Source: Candidatus Methylacidiphilum fumarolicum
GTDB lineage: Bacteria; Verrucomicrobiota; Verrucomicrobiia; Methylacidiphilales; Methylacidiphilaceae
Assembly (NCBI RefSeq): GCF_949774925.1
Contig: NZ_OX458932.1
Coordinates: 1,736,001-1,800,000, forward strand
Reading direction: 5' to 3'
DNA: 64,000 nucleotides
A model generated the notes under the pieces. The model was not told the origin of the DNA. It searched no databases and saw only the letters and a program-made list of their open reading frames with translations. This document shows positions 54,660 to 63,463 of the stretch, piece after piece. The position numbers and the translations under genes are program-made. Positions within the stretch are counted from its first letter, which is position 1. Every line of letters starts with the position of its first letter.

Positions 54660-57371
54660 TCAAACTTTAGAGGTTTCATCCTTCTGTGGCATTGGGAATG
54701 TTTCTGGCACATTTTCTAGCGGTAGGATAATGGAAAAGACAGCGCCTCCTTCCGGACGATTTTGAACCTGCACTTTTCCTCCATGCGCATCGACTACGCC
54801 TTTAACGATCGAAAGCCCCAATCCGGTCCCTCCAGGAGGAGCGCCTGTGCCTCGATAAAACTTTTCAAAGATTCGGCTTAATATTTCCGGATCGATGCCA
54901 GGTCCTCTATCAGCCACCTGAATCACCAAAGCATTTTTCTTTACGGAAACATTCAGTTCAACAGGGGAACCAGCGGGTGTATGTATGGCAGCGTTGAGCA
55001 AAAGATTATTTAAGGCTTCCAACATCAACGAAAAATCGATCCGGACTAGGGGAATGCCCTGCTGGATGTTTACTGTAAGAGGTCTACCAGCCAACTCCTT
55101 TTCGGTTTCTTTTAAGGCAAGGTTGATTAAATCATGAATGTCAGTCCATTCTCTTTTCAATTTAAACCTACCAGATTCGATTCTGGCCATATCTAGTAGA
55201 TTGCGTACAAGCCTATTGAGTCGAAAGGTTGCAGATTTGATTTCTTCCAATAAAATTCGCTGATCGGTGGGGCTCATCCAGCGATCTTCCTTACTTAACG
55301 ATTCGACCGCCGCGGTTATAACCGCCAGAGGCGTTCGCATTTCATGGGAAATGGAATTAAGAAGCGTACGGCTGAGTCTTTCGGATTCGGCAACAACCCT
55401 AGCATGCTCGGCCAACTCAGCAAGTCTTTGCCGATCAATGACAAGAGCGATCTGATTAGCAAAAGCTTGAATGAGGCTTTTTTGATCAAAAGAAAGCGAT
55501 TGGATCCCAGGAATGTTTATCCCAAGAACCCCTACACACCCCTTATGAGTGGTCAATGGAACATAATAGGCTTTGGATAGAGGCAGGTTTTCTGTAAACC
55601 TGCCCGCCGCTTTACCATGTTCAAAAGCCCAATTGGCGACTCCTGCTTCCTTTTCTGTCACCTTTAAGGTACTTGCCCAATGAGGAAGACCAGAAAGCTT
55701 ATTGTTATAAGGATTAACTAGAAAAACAGCTACTTCCGCTTGGAAAACGTGGGTTAGCTGCTCAATAACTTTTATAACAATCTCATCGAGTCCAGCCGCT
55801 TGAGAAAGTTCCTGACTGAGCATATAAAGGGCAGAAATTCTGGCTTCTCTTCTTCTCTCCGCTTTTTCTTGAGCTCTTAATCTAGCAATAAACTGACCTA
55901 AGACTAGAGCCACGACAAAATAAGTAAACACAACAAAACCGTTTTCAATACCCTGGATTCCAATTACAAATCGAGGAGAAAGAAAAACATAATCCCAGAT
56001 GATCGCACTTAAAAAGGCCGCAACGATGACAGGTCCTCTCCCAACAAAAAGCGCAATGATGACAATACCTAATAGATAGATCATTCCAATGGACCTGCTC
56101 CCAATCCATTGGTTCAACCATAAGCAAAGGAGCGTAATCGCTAGAATGACTAAGGAAGTTATTCCGTATTGAGAAAAACTAGACTGCGGAATAATAGGAA
56201 AAGTTTTCGGCGTTTTTGCTGCGACACTTTCATCTTCCCCAACGATATGAATATCAATCTGGCCGCTTTCCCGCACCAGTTTATGCAGTAACGATCTGCT
56301 TTTAAACCATTCGATTAATCCCTTTCCTCTGGGTTTTCCCAAGACAACCTGCGTTATGTTTCGTTGTTTGGCAATGCGAAAAATTCCACGAACTATATCC
56401 TCATCTGTCGTAGTAATGATTTCTGCCCCAAGCTCTTTGGCTAATTCTATGTTTTTTGAAAGCCTTTGTTGGTCTTCTTCTGAAAGCACTTTACTGGTCT
56501 CTACATAAACCACATACCAGGGGCATTTCAAACTTTCTGCATGTCTTCTTGTCCATCGAATGAGCGTTTCTGATGAAGGGCTTGCACTGATGGCAACCAG
56601 CAGCCGGTGCGATATTTTCCAGGGTCCCAATATATGCATAATCTGCATATATTCCTGGACGTCCTTTCCAGCCTTCTCTGCTGCTAATCTCAAAACAATT
56701 TCCCGAAGCGCCCTCAAGTTGCCTTCCTTGAAAAAATTCAAGGCTGCCGCCCTCGCTTGTTCAGGAATATAAACTTTGCCTTCCGCTAACCGTTTAAGGA
56801 GATCTTCTGGAGAAAGATCGACCAGTTCGATCTCAGCCATATCTACAATACTATCGGGGACCTTTTCATATATGGGCGCTCCAGTAATCTGACTGATCAT
56901 GTCTGTGCGACTTTCAATGTGCTGCACATTGAGCGTGGTAAAAACATCTATTCCGGCATCGAGGATTTCTAGAACATCTTGATAGCGTTTCAGATGCCTC
57001 ATTCCCGGCGCATTTGTATGAGCCAATTCATCGACAATCACAAGCTGGGGTTTCCTTTTGAGGATCGCATCTAAATCCATCTCTTCTAGAAGAATATCCC
57101 TATAGTGAACGATTTTCCTCGGAATGATAGGGATTCCCTTGGTCAACTGCTCGGTTTCTCTCCGTCCATGGGTTTCTACAAAGCCGATGACTACGTCTTT
57201 GCCGTTATTTAATTCCACCTGCGCAGCCTGTAACATCGCATAGGTTTTCCCCACTCCAGGGCACATCCCTAAAAAAATTTTCAAGCTTCCCCGACGCTTC
57301 TCCCCCTCTTCCTTTTCTACTACCTCAAGCAAGGCGTCTGGATTGGGTCGATTTTCTATTTCCTCTTGCAT
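54660..57371 (-). CDS. kdpD: KdpD-type K+ sensor histidine kinase
   Basis: 903 aa. Domains: N-terminal KdpD domain with the P-loop GMCPGVGKT (35-43) and VDELAHTNAPG; a USP-like segment (about 245-375); four membrane helices (about 400-500); a GAF domain (about 530-650); a HisKA with LNSISHEMRTPLAV (His about 675) and the ATPase domain with GTGLGLSIVKGV. This is the full KdpD arrangement. It is the first gene of a four-gene minus-strand group. Divergent from rplY, with 184 nt between. Confidence 0.95.
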   Translation of the reverse strand: MQEEIENRPNPDALLEVVEKEEGEKRRGSLKIFLGMCPGVGKTYAMLQAAQVELNNGKDVVIGFVETHGRRETEQLTKGIPIIPRKIVHYRDILLEEMDLDAILKRKPQLVIVDELAHTNAPGMRHLKRYQDVLEILDAGIDVFTTLNVQHIESRTDMISQITGAPIYEKVPDSIVDMAEIELVDLSPEDLLKRLAEGKVYIPEQARAAALNFFKEGNLRALREIVLRLAAEKAGKDVQEYMQIMHILGPWKISHRLLVAISASPSSETLIRWTRRHAESLKCPWYVVYVETSKVLSEEDQQRLSKNIELAKELGAEIITTTDEDIVRGIFRIAKQRNITQVVLGKPRGKGLIEWFKSRSLLHKLVRESGQIDIHIVGEDESVAAKTPKTFPIIPQSSFSQYGITSLVILAITLLCLWLNQWIGSRSIGMIYLLGIVIIALFVGRGPVIVAAFLSAIIWDYVFLSPRFVIGIQGIENGFVVFTYFVVALVLGQFIARLRAQEKAERRREARISALYMLSQELSQAAGLDEIVIKVIEQLTHVFQAEVAVFLVNPYNNKLSGLPHWASTLKVTEKEAGVANWAFEHGKAAGRFTENLPLSKAYYVPLTTHKGCVGVLGINIPGIQSLSFDQKSLIQAFANQIALVIDRQRLAELAEHARVVAESERLSRTLLNSISHEMRTPLAVITAAVESLSKEDRWMSPTDQRILLEEIKSATFRLNRLVRNLLDMARIESGRFKLKREWTDIHDLINLALKETEKELAGRPLTVNIQQGIPLVRIDFSLMLEALNNLLLNAAIHTPAGSPVELNVSVKKNALVIQVADRGPGIDPEILSRIFEKFYRGTGAPPGGTGLGLSIVKGVVDAHGGKVQVQNRPEGGAVFSIILPLENVPETFPMPQKDETSKV

Positions 57372-57555
57372 TACTCAAAATAGAAGCTATGTATATGGGT
57401 TTACAAAATGAAATTGTTAATAAAGATAATTATGAAATAAATTCATTCTGATATAACCGTAACTCCAATTGATTTCTATTGATAGACATATAGCTTTATC
57501 GACTATTATAATACAGGAGAAATAATACAGGAGCAATTAACAAGGGGCAATCACT

Positions 57556-58218
57556 ATGGCACAATCTATTACATTAAAGGCTAATATAAGGAAAGCCGTT
57601 GGCAAGTCCGCTGTAAAAAAACTCAGAGCCAATGGACGGATCCCAGCCATTCTGTATGGAAAGAAATCCAATCTTCCTCTTGAGATTCCGGCAACAGAAC
57701 TCAGAGACCTTTTTCATGGAAAAAGAGTGGAAAAAGTGCTTTTAAACCTAGAAATTATAGATACGGAAGAGAAAAAATCGACCCTGGCATTTCTTCAAGA
57801 AATCCAGCTCCACCCGATTACCGATAAACTCGTCCATTTGGATCTCCACGAGCTATCTTCCGATGAAAAACTGCACGCAGAAATTGACCTTGTTTTTATT
57901 GGAGAGCCACAGGCTTTAAAATCCGGCACCGCTAATCTTGATATTTCGCTGCGAAGACTCAAAATAAGCTGTTTTCCTAAAGATCTTCCCAATACGATTC
58001 CGGTTTCTATAGAACAGTTGAAAACGGGGGAATCGCTTCACGTGGCGGATATTCCTTTGCCTCCAGGAGTTGAGTGCCTCAATCCCAAAAATCAAGTGGT
58101 TCTCTCTTTGGTGGCAACTAAAGGAGAAGAAGAAATGGAAGCCCCGACTGGAGAAACTGCTGAACCTGAAGTCATAAAGGAAAAGAAGCCAAAAACTGAA
58201 GAATCAAAAGGAGAATAA
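57556..58218 (+). CDS. rplY: 50S ribosomal protein L25 (CTC form)
   Basis: Binds 5S rRNA. 220 aa: an L25 domain (about 5-95; ANGRIPAILYGK) plus the C-terminal beta domain of the long CTC type, and an acidic/basic tail (about 190-220). A GGGG-type ribosome site precedes the ATG. First gene of the cluster with pth, rpsF, ssb and rplI. Confidence 0.95.
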   Translation: MAQSITLKANIRKAVGKSAVKKLRANGRIPAILYGKKSNLPLEIPATELRDLFHGKRVEKVLLNLEIIDTEEKKSTLAFLQEIQLHPITDKLVHLDLHELSSDEKLHAEIDLVFIGEPQALKSGTANLDISLRRLKISCFPKDLPNTIPVSIEQLKTGESLHVADIPLPPGVECLNPKNQVVLSLVATKGEEEMEAPTGETAEPEVIKEKKPKTEESKGE

Positions 58219-58266
58219 GCTGCATCTCCTTTTTCAGTTGCATGGCCTACGTAAAGGAAATATGCC

Positions 58267-58821
58267 GTGTTTCGCATGGTAGTAGGGCTTGGAAATCCCG
58301 GAAAGGAATACGAGAATACCAGGCATAATATAGGGTGGAAAGTTGTAGAGGAGCTAGTAAAAAAAGAGCGCCTTTCATTTGTCATAGATAAAAAGAGCTT
58401 GGCTAAAGTAGCACTAAAAGAAGATCTTTGCTTTATGCTCCCTCTAAGCTATATGAATTTGAGCGGTAAAGCAGTTGGAGCGTATTTAAAAAAATGGAAA
58501 TGTGATCCAAAAGAAATATTAGTTCTTCTCGACGATATTTCTTTACCGTTGGGAAAACTGCGATTTAGGTTTAAAGGCTCCTCTGGAGGGCATAAAGGAT
58601 TGCAGTCTTTGATTGAGGAACTGCATTCTGAAGAGATTCCAAGACTGCGTTTGGGCATAGGGCCCTTACCCGAAGGGGAAGAACTGGTTCATTATGTCTT
58701 GAAGCCTTTTAAGGAAGAAGAAAAAGAAAAAGTTAAGGAGATGATCCTCAAAGCGATAGCTTTTTTTGATTGTTTACAAAAGGAAGGAGTTGAAATTGCC
58801 TTGAACAAATTTAGTTCATAG
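58267..58821 (+). CDS. pth: Peptidyl-tRNA hydrolase
   Basis: Releases peptides from dropped-off peptidyl-tRNA. 184 aa from GTG at 58267, or 181 aa from the ATG at 58276 (MVVGLGNPG). Motifs: GLGNPGKEYENTRHNIGW with the catalytic His, LPLSYMNLSGKAV, LVLLDDISLPLGKLRFRF-type sequence and GSSGGHKGLQSLI. Lies 48 nt after rplY, the common rplY-pth pair. Confidence 0.96.
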   Translation: MFRMVVGLGNPGKEYENTRHNIGWKVVEELVKKERLSFVIDKKSLAKVALKEDLCFMLPLSYMNLSGKAVGAYLKKWKCDPKEILVLLDDISLPLGKLRFRFKGSSGGHKGLQSLIEELHSEEIPRLRLGIGPLPEGEELVHYVLKPFKEEEKEKVKEMILKAIAFFDCLQKEGVEIALNKFSS

Positions 58822-58882
58822 AAGTATGTATTAATCGTAGAAGTATGTATTAATAAAAAAATGGAATGCTAGAGACAGTATC

Positions 58883-59218
58883 ATGAATAGAACATATGAT
58901 GCTTTATATATACTCGATACCCAAGGGAAAGAAGAAGCGATCAAAGAACTAATCGAGCAGATTGAAAAAACGATAACGACTCTGGGAGGAAAGATCTTAA
59001 ATATCCAAAAAATGGATAGAAGAAAATTTGAAAGAGTCGCTGGAAAAATCGATTCGGGTTATTACGTAAACTTCGGAGTTGAAATTCCTCCTCATTCCTT
59101 AAAAGAACTCGAAGCAAAATTAAGAATTAACCCTTCGATTTACAGACAATTTTACGTGAAAAGAGAACCGAGTCGTATTACTATTCAAAAAAATCATGTG
59201 GAAACACTCTTGACTTAA
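58883..59218 (+). CDS. rpsF: 30S ribosomal protein S6
   Basis: 111 aa. Motifs NRTYDALYILDTQGKE and GYYVNFGVEIPPHSLKELE are typical of S6, which partners S18 in the small subunit. It is followed 6 nt later by ssb, as in many bacteria. Confidence 0.95.
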   Translation: MNRTYDALYILDTQGKEEAIKELIEQIEKTITTLGGKILNIQKMDRRKFERVAGKIDSGYYVNFGVEIPPHSLKELEAKLRINPSIYRQFYVKREPSRITIQKNHVETLLT

Positions 59219-59224
59219 GATTTT

Positions 59225-59665
59225 ATGGCTGATTTAAATAAGGTTTTCCTCATGGGTAATTTGACCAGGGATCCTGAATGTCGTTATACTCCCAAAGGGA
59301 CCCCAGTGGGGGATATTTCCCTTGCGATCAATAGTTCGTATCGGGCCCAAGATGGTCAGGTAAAAGATGAAGTCTGTTTTGTAGAAGTTGTTATATGGGG
59401 TAGACAGGCGGAAACCTGTAAAGAATACCTACAAAAAGGCTCTTTGGTCTTTGTCGAAGGAAGGTTGCAGATGGAGCAGTGGGAAACCAAGGAAGGAGAA
59501 AAAAGGACTCGGATGCGAGTCAGAGCCGATAGGATTCAGTTTTTGGGGAAGACTAAAGGCACGGGAGCTAATGCAGCTGGACCAGAATCCTCTCCTTCCA
59601 AAGCCGAAACAACCATCACTCCCCCTGAGGAACAACAAATTAATGAAGATGAAGTTCCCTTTTAG
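59225..59665 (+). CDS. ssb: Single-stranded DNA-binding protein
   Basis: 146 aa. An OB-fold domain (about 1-105; LNKVFLMGNLTRDPECRYTP, FVEVVIWGRQAETC, SLVFVEGRLQMEQWETKEG) and a flexible tail ending in the acidic tip EDEVPF, which recruits partner proteins. Lies between rpsF and rplI. Confidence 0.95.
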   Translation: MADLNKVFLMGNLTRDPECRYTPKGTPVGDISLAINSSYRAQDGQVKDEVCFVEVVIWGRQAETCKEYLQKGSLVFVEGRLQMEQWETKEGEKRTRMRVRADRIQFLGKTKGTGANAAGPESSPSKAETTITPPEEQQINEDEVPF

Positions 59666-59724
59666 TTCTTGACAACAAGGACGGGGAAATAGGAAGAAAA
59701 AACTCCTGTTGCAAAGGGTTTATT

Positions 59725-60303
59725 ATGAATATAGAGGTCATTCTCAATAAAAAACTTGACAAAGTTGGTGCTGAAGGAGATCTAGTAACAGTCAAAGCTG
59801 GGTATGCCAGAAATTATTTGATTCCCAAAGGATTCGCCACACTGGCCACCTCCGCCACAAAATTGCAAGTCGAGCGGCTCAAAAAAATTCGAGCTGAAAG
59901 AGAAGAGAAGGAGAAAGAAGCGGCTTTGGAACTAGCTTCAAAAATTGGCTCGCTTCGACTGACTTTTAATCTGATTGGAGAAGAAAAAACCAAGAAGGTC
60001 TTCGGTGCCGTCACTTCCCAAGACATCTGTGAGAAGCTTGCTCAGGAAGGAATCCAGATTGACCGGAAAAAAATTTCTCTTGAAAGACCACTTAAGGAAT
60101 CTGGCTTGCATGTTGTACCCATTCATATTCATCAGGAAGTTTTAGCTCAACTTCAGGTGGAGTTGGTCTTCCCAAAGAAAGAAACCGAAACAGAAACAAC
60201 CGCTAGCCAAGACAAAAAAAGCGAAAAGAAAAAGAAAAATAAAAAGGGCGCCCAAACAAAAAAGGCTCAACCTAAGAAAAGTGAGACTTCTTCTTCAACA
60301 TAG
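59725..60303 (+). CDS. rplI: 50S ribosomal protein L9 with Lys-rich C-terminal extension
   Basis: 192 aa. The N-terminal L9 domain (MNIEVILNKKLDKVGAEGDLVTVKAGYARNYLIPKG-type motif, about 1-50) and C-terminal domain are normal to about residue 150. A tail of about 40 residues follows, rich in Lys, Thr and Ser (KKSEKKKKNKKGAQTKKA), that ordinary L9 (about 148 aa) lacks. There is no rpsR between ssb and rplI, though the usual order is rpsF-ssb-rpsR-rplI. Confidence 0.94.
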   Translation: MNIEVILNKKLDKVGAEGDLVTVKAGYARNYLIPKGFATLATSATKLQVERLKKIRAEREEKEKEAALELASKIGSLRLTFNLIGEEKTKKVFGAVTSQDICEKLAQEGIQIDRKKISLERPLKESGLHVVPIHIHQEVLAQLQVELVFPKKETETETTASQDKKSEKKKKNKKGAQTKKAQPKKSETSSST

Positions 60304-60409
60304 CAACATGCAGCCCTGCCGCAAACGGTTTTAATAAAAGAAACTAACCCACTTTGCCTCTTTGCTATGGTTAATAGTTTGACGGGGATAGCAGGGAAAG
60401 GAAAGCTCT

Positions 60410-63112
60410 GTGAAACCCAATGCTTTTCTCTTTTTGTTTAAGCAAACCAGAGAAGAAGTTCTCGTTCGAGGGCTGTTCCCCATTCTTTTCCTCTATTTGT
60501 TAGGTCTCATAGAAGTATCTTTTAGCCAGGCCACTGCTGATGGTCTGAATCTGCCTCCGCTGCCATCATCCATCGACTCACAGCCGCAACCAAAGGGTTT
60601 GTCTCCAGAATCATCTCCACCTACAACAAATCCTGCAAACAATACCAATCTCGCCCAAGAACAGAGAGAACAGTTGCTCCCATCGGCTCCTCGTCTTACC
60701 CCCCCCACTCCACCCCAACCTCCTCTTGAGGAGGAACATCCCGTAGAACAGGCTGAAAAGCCTGTTCCACAGGCAATACCAATCAAAAAAAAACCAAAAA
60801 AAATAGTTGGTCCTCCTAGTGGAGCTGAAAGCCAGAAGAAAGGGCCAACAGTCAAAGAAATAGAGATCGTTTACGTTGGTCCCAAATCAGTAAATCGTTC
60901 TATGATCCTTTCCAACATGCGCACAACAGTAGGACAACCCTACTCAGCAACAACCATCGAAGAAGATGTCAGAAATCTTTATGCAACTGGTCTCTTTACC
61001 AATTTGAGGATTACCACCGAAACGGTAGCCGAAGGAGTCAAGGTTATCGTTATCGTTCAACCTAAACCACTAGTTAAAGAAGTCACCATTCAAGGAGCAA
61101 AACAAATCCCGGTAGAAAGAATCAGAAAACAAGTTAAAACAAAGATTGGTGATCCTTTAAGTGAGTTTCAAGTCTCAGCGGATGCTGAAAAAATCCGGGA
61201 GTATTATCAAAATCATGGATTTGGCAATGCTCAGGTGACGTATAAGATAGATGTCAACGAAGAATTTGGCCGTGCCATAGTCAGCTTTTCCATTTCTGAA
61301 GGAGAAAAGCAGTTTATTGTGATGGTTAATTTTGTTGGGAACAAGGCTTTCAGCAATGCAGAATTACAAAAACAGCTCAAAACGAAAAAAAAGAACATTC
61401 TGTCTTTCGTTAATAAATCAGGGATTTTTAAAGAAGACCAACTGCAGGAAGACTTAAGAAAGCTCAAAGAATTTTACCAGGATCACGGCTATATCGATAT
61501 GCAAATAAAAGATGTCAAAATCTCTACCCCTGAAAAAGAGAAAATGGTGGTAACCATCAGCATTTTTGAAGGCATCCAATACAAAGTGGGAACCATACAA
61601 TTTCAAGGAAATGTCATTTATCCTAATTCCGATCTGCTCGACAGCATCAAAATGAAAGAAGGCAGTGTCTTTTCTCCAAAAGGACTAGATGATGACATTA
61701 AAGCGATACGCGATCTCTATGGCAAGCAAGGATATATTGATGCCGAAATAAAACCCGAAAGACTAGCAAATATAGAAAATGGTAGGATTGATTTGCTTTT
61801 TAAAATCTCTGAAGGAAGCCAGGCTTACATAGATAAAATCATCATTCAGGGGAACAATCAGACCAAAGATAAGGTCATCCGCAGAGAGCTTGCGGTGACT
61901 CCAGGAGATGTTTATGACAGCGTTCGTGTGGAGGCAAGTAAGAAAAGATTAGAAAACCTTGGCTACTTTGAAAAAGTGGAAATAAATCCTCAAGACACCA
62001 ACGTTCCCAACCGGAAAAACATGGTTATTTCTGTCCAGGAAAAAAGAACTGGAAATGTGACTTTTGGACTTGGATACAGCACCATCGAGAGCCTGCTTGG
62101 TTTTGTCGAGCTAAACCAAGGGAATTTTGACATCTCCAACCCCCCTTCTTTTACTGGTGCCGGTCAGAAATTCCGGTTTCGGTTGCAGCTGGGCATTTTT
62201 ATGGAAAGTGCCATGCTTTCTTTCACTGAGCCATGGTTCATGGATCAACCACTTATGGTTGGTTTCGATCTGTTTTTCAATCAGCTCACCTATCTGCAGT
62301 TTTATAACGGCTTTAACGAAACCCAGTATGGCTTAGACTTGCGCTTGGCCAAACGACTGAATCAATGGTTTACCCTGTCGACCCGATACGATTTTAATGT
62401 CTATGATCTGTGGGGTTACCTCCCAGAGGTAGAGAACATTCCCGTTTTTGCTCAGAACAGAGGATCGAGAACACAAAGTGATATCACCATGGATTTGATT
62501 TATGATAGCAGAGATAGCGTCTTTGTCACAAGACATGGCACCTTCCTGGATTTCAATATCTTGGGCGCTGGTGGTCCACTCCTAGGTCAAACAGATATTT
62601 ACAGACTTCAATTGGATATATCCCATTTTGAAAATTTTCCTCTATGGGATATTATCATGTGGAATCATCTCACAGCAGGATTTGTCCAACAGTATGGGAA
62701 AAGCAGTTTCGTGCCCCTTTTTGATAGTTATTTCGTAGGTGGTCCTCGGTCATTGCGAGGTTTCGATTATAATCTGGTCGGTCCTAATTACTTACCTTTG
62801 GATTTCCCCATAGGAGGCCAAACAATGGCGGTTTGGAACCTAGAGTTTACTTTCCCTGTAGTCGATAGAGTTAGATTTGCGGTTTTCAATGATATGGGCT
62901 TTAATGCTGGATCCCTGATCGGCCCCAATCAACCTGTCCCCACTCCTTTTGTTGCTGGTCAAGGAATTAATATCGATGCCGATTACGGTTTTGGCTTAAG
63001 ATTGTTTCTACCAATTGGCCCCCTACGATTGGACTACGGTATTCCTTATTTGAGACAGAGCTGGCTGAATAAAACGGGAAGATTTTATTTTGATGTCGGC
63101 TATTCCTTCTAA
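60410..63112 (+). CDS. bamA: Outer-membrane assembly factor BamA
   Basis: The BAM complex core that inserts beta-barrel proteins in the outer membrane. 900 aa, GTG start with AAAGGAAAG upstream. A signal segment (about 15-45), then an unusual Pro-rich linker (about 45-145; PPTPPQPPLEEEHPVEQ), five POTRA domains (about 145-560; VTIQGAKQIPVERI, VNFVGNKAFSNAEL, IQFQGNVIYPNSDL, IIIQGNNQTKDKVI) and a C-terminal 16-strand barrel with the lid-lock motif VGGPRSLRGFDY and terminal FYFDVGYSF. Ends 351 nt before an OmpH/Skp-like gene, its usual neighbour. Confidence 0.96.
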   Translation: MKPNAFLFLFKQTREEVLVRGLFPILFLYLLGLIEVSFSQATADGLNLPPLPSSIDSQPQPKGLSPESSPPTTNPANNTNLAQEQREQLLPSAPRLTPPTPPQPPLEEEHPVEQAEKPVPQAIPIKKKPKKIVGPPSGAESQKKGPTVKEIEIVYVGPKSVNRSMILSNMRTTVGQPYSATTIEEDVRNLYATGLFTNLRITTETVAEGVKVIVIVQPKPLVKEVTIQGAKQIPVERIRKQVKTKIGDPLSEFQVSADAEKIREYYQNHGFGNAQVTYKIDVNEEFGRAIVSFSISEGEKQFIVMVNFVGNKAFSNAELQKQLKTKKKNILSFVNKSGIFKEDQLQEDLRKLKEFYQDHGYIDMQIKDVKISTPEKEKMVVTISIFEGIQYKVGTIQFQGNVIYPNSDLLDSIKMKEGSVFSPKGLDDDIKAIRDLYGKQGYIDAEIKPERLANIENGRIDLLFKISEGSQAYIDKIIIQGNNQTKDKVIRRELAVTPGDVYDSVRVEASKKRLENLGYFEKVEINPQDTNVPNRKNMVISVQEKRTGNVTFGLGYSTIESLLGFVELNQGNFDISNPPSFTGAGQKFRFRLQLGIFMESAMLSFTEPWFMDQPLMVGFDLFFNQLTYLQFYNGFNETQYGLDLRLAKRLNQWFTLSTRYDFNVYDLWGYLPEVENIPVFAQNRGSRTQSDITMDLIYDSRDSVFVTRHGTFLDFNILGAGGPLLGQTDIYRLQLDISHFENFPLWDIIMWNHLTAGFVQQYGKSSFVPLFDSYFVGGPRSLRGFDYNLVGPNYLPLDFPIGGQTMAVWNLEFTFPVVDRVRFAVFNDMGFNAGSLIGPNQPVPTPFVAGQGINIDADYGFGLRLFLPIGPLRLDYGIPYLRQSWLNKTGRFYFDVGYSF

Positions 63113-63463
63113 TGAATAAAGCAAAGCAGTCTTAAGGAGAAAGTCGTTAGGATCTTCTCTATTACTCTAAAGGAGAAGGGTGGTTGCATTGGTTTGAGGA
63201 TCGATAACGGAAAAGATATAAAATGATTTGACAAAAAAAGAATTTTCATTTTTGATAAAGGTTCTCAAAACTAAAAAAAGAATTGTCAATATGGGAAAAA
63301 GGAATTGCTTGTAAGAAGAAACAAATCCCATATATTTTCTTGCTGTAAACTATATTAAAAAAAGGGTAATGTTGAAGGGGAAAAGATCTGAAAAAGAAAG
63401 CTTAAAACCTTCTAACTTAGCTATAGGATTTCCATTCATAATGAAGAAAAAAATAAAAAGTCT
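63113..63463. other. Intergenic region between bamA and the OmpH/Skp-like gene
   Basis: 351 AT-rich nt, no gene seen. The length suggests the chaperone gene has its own promoter rather than only read-through from bamA. Confidence 0.4.
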
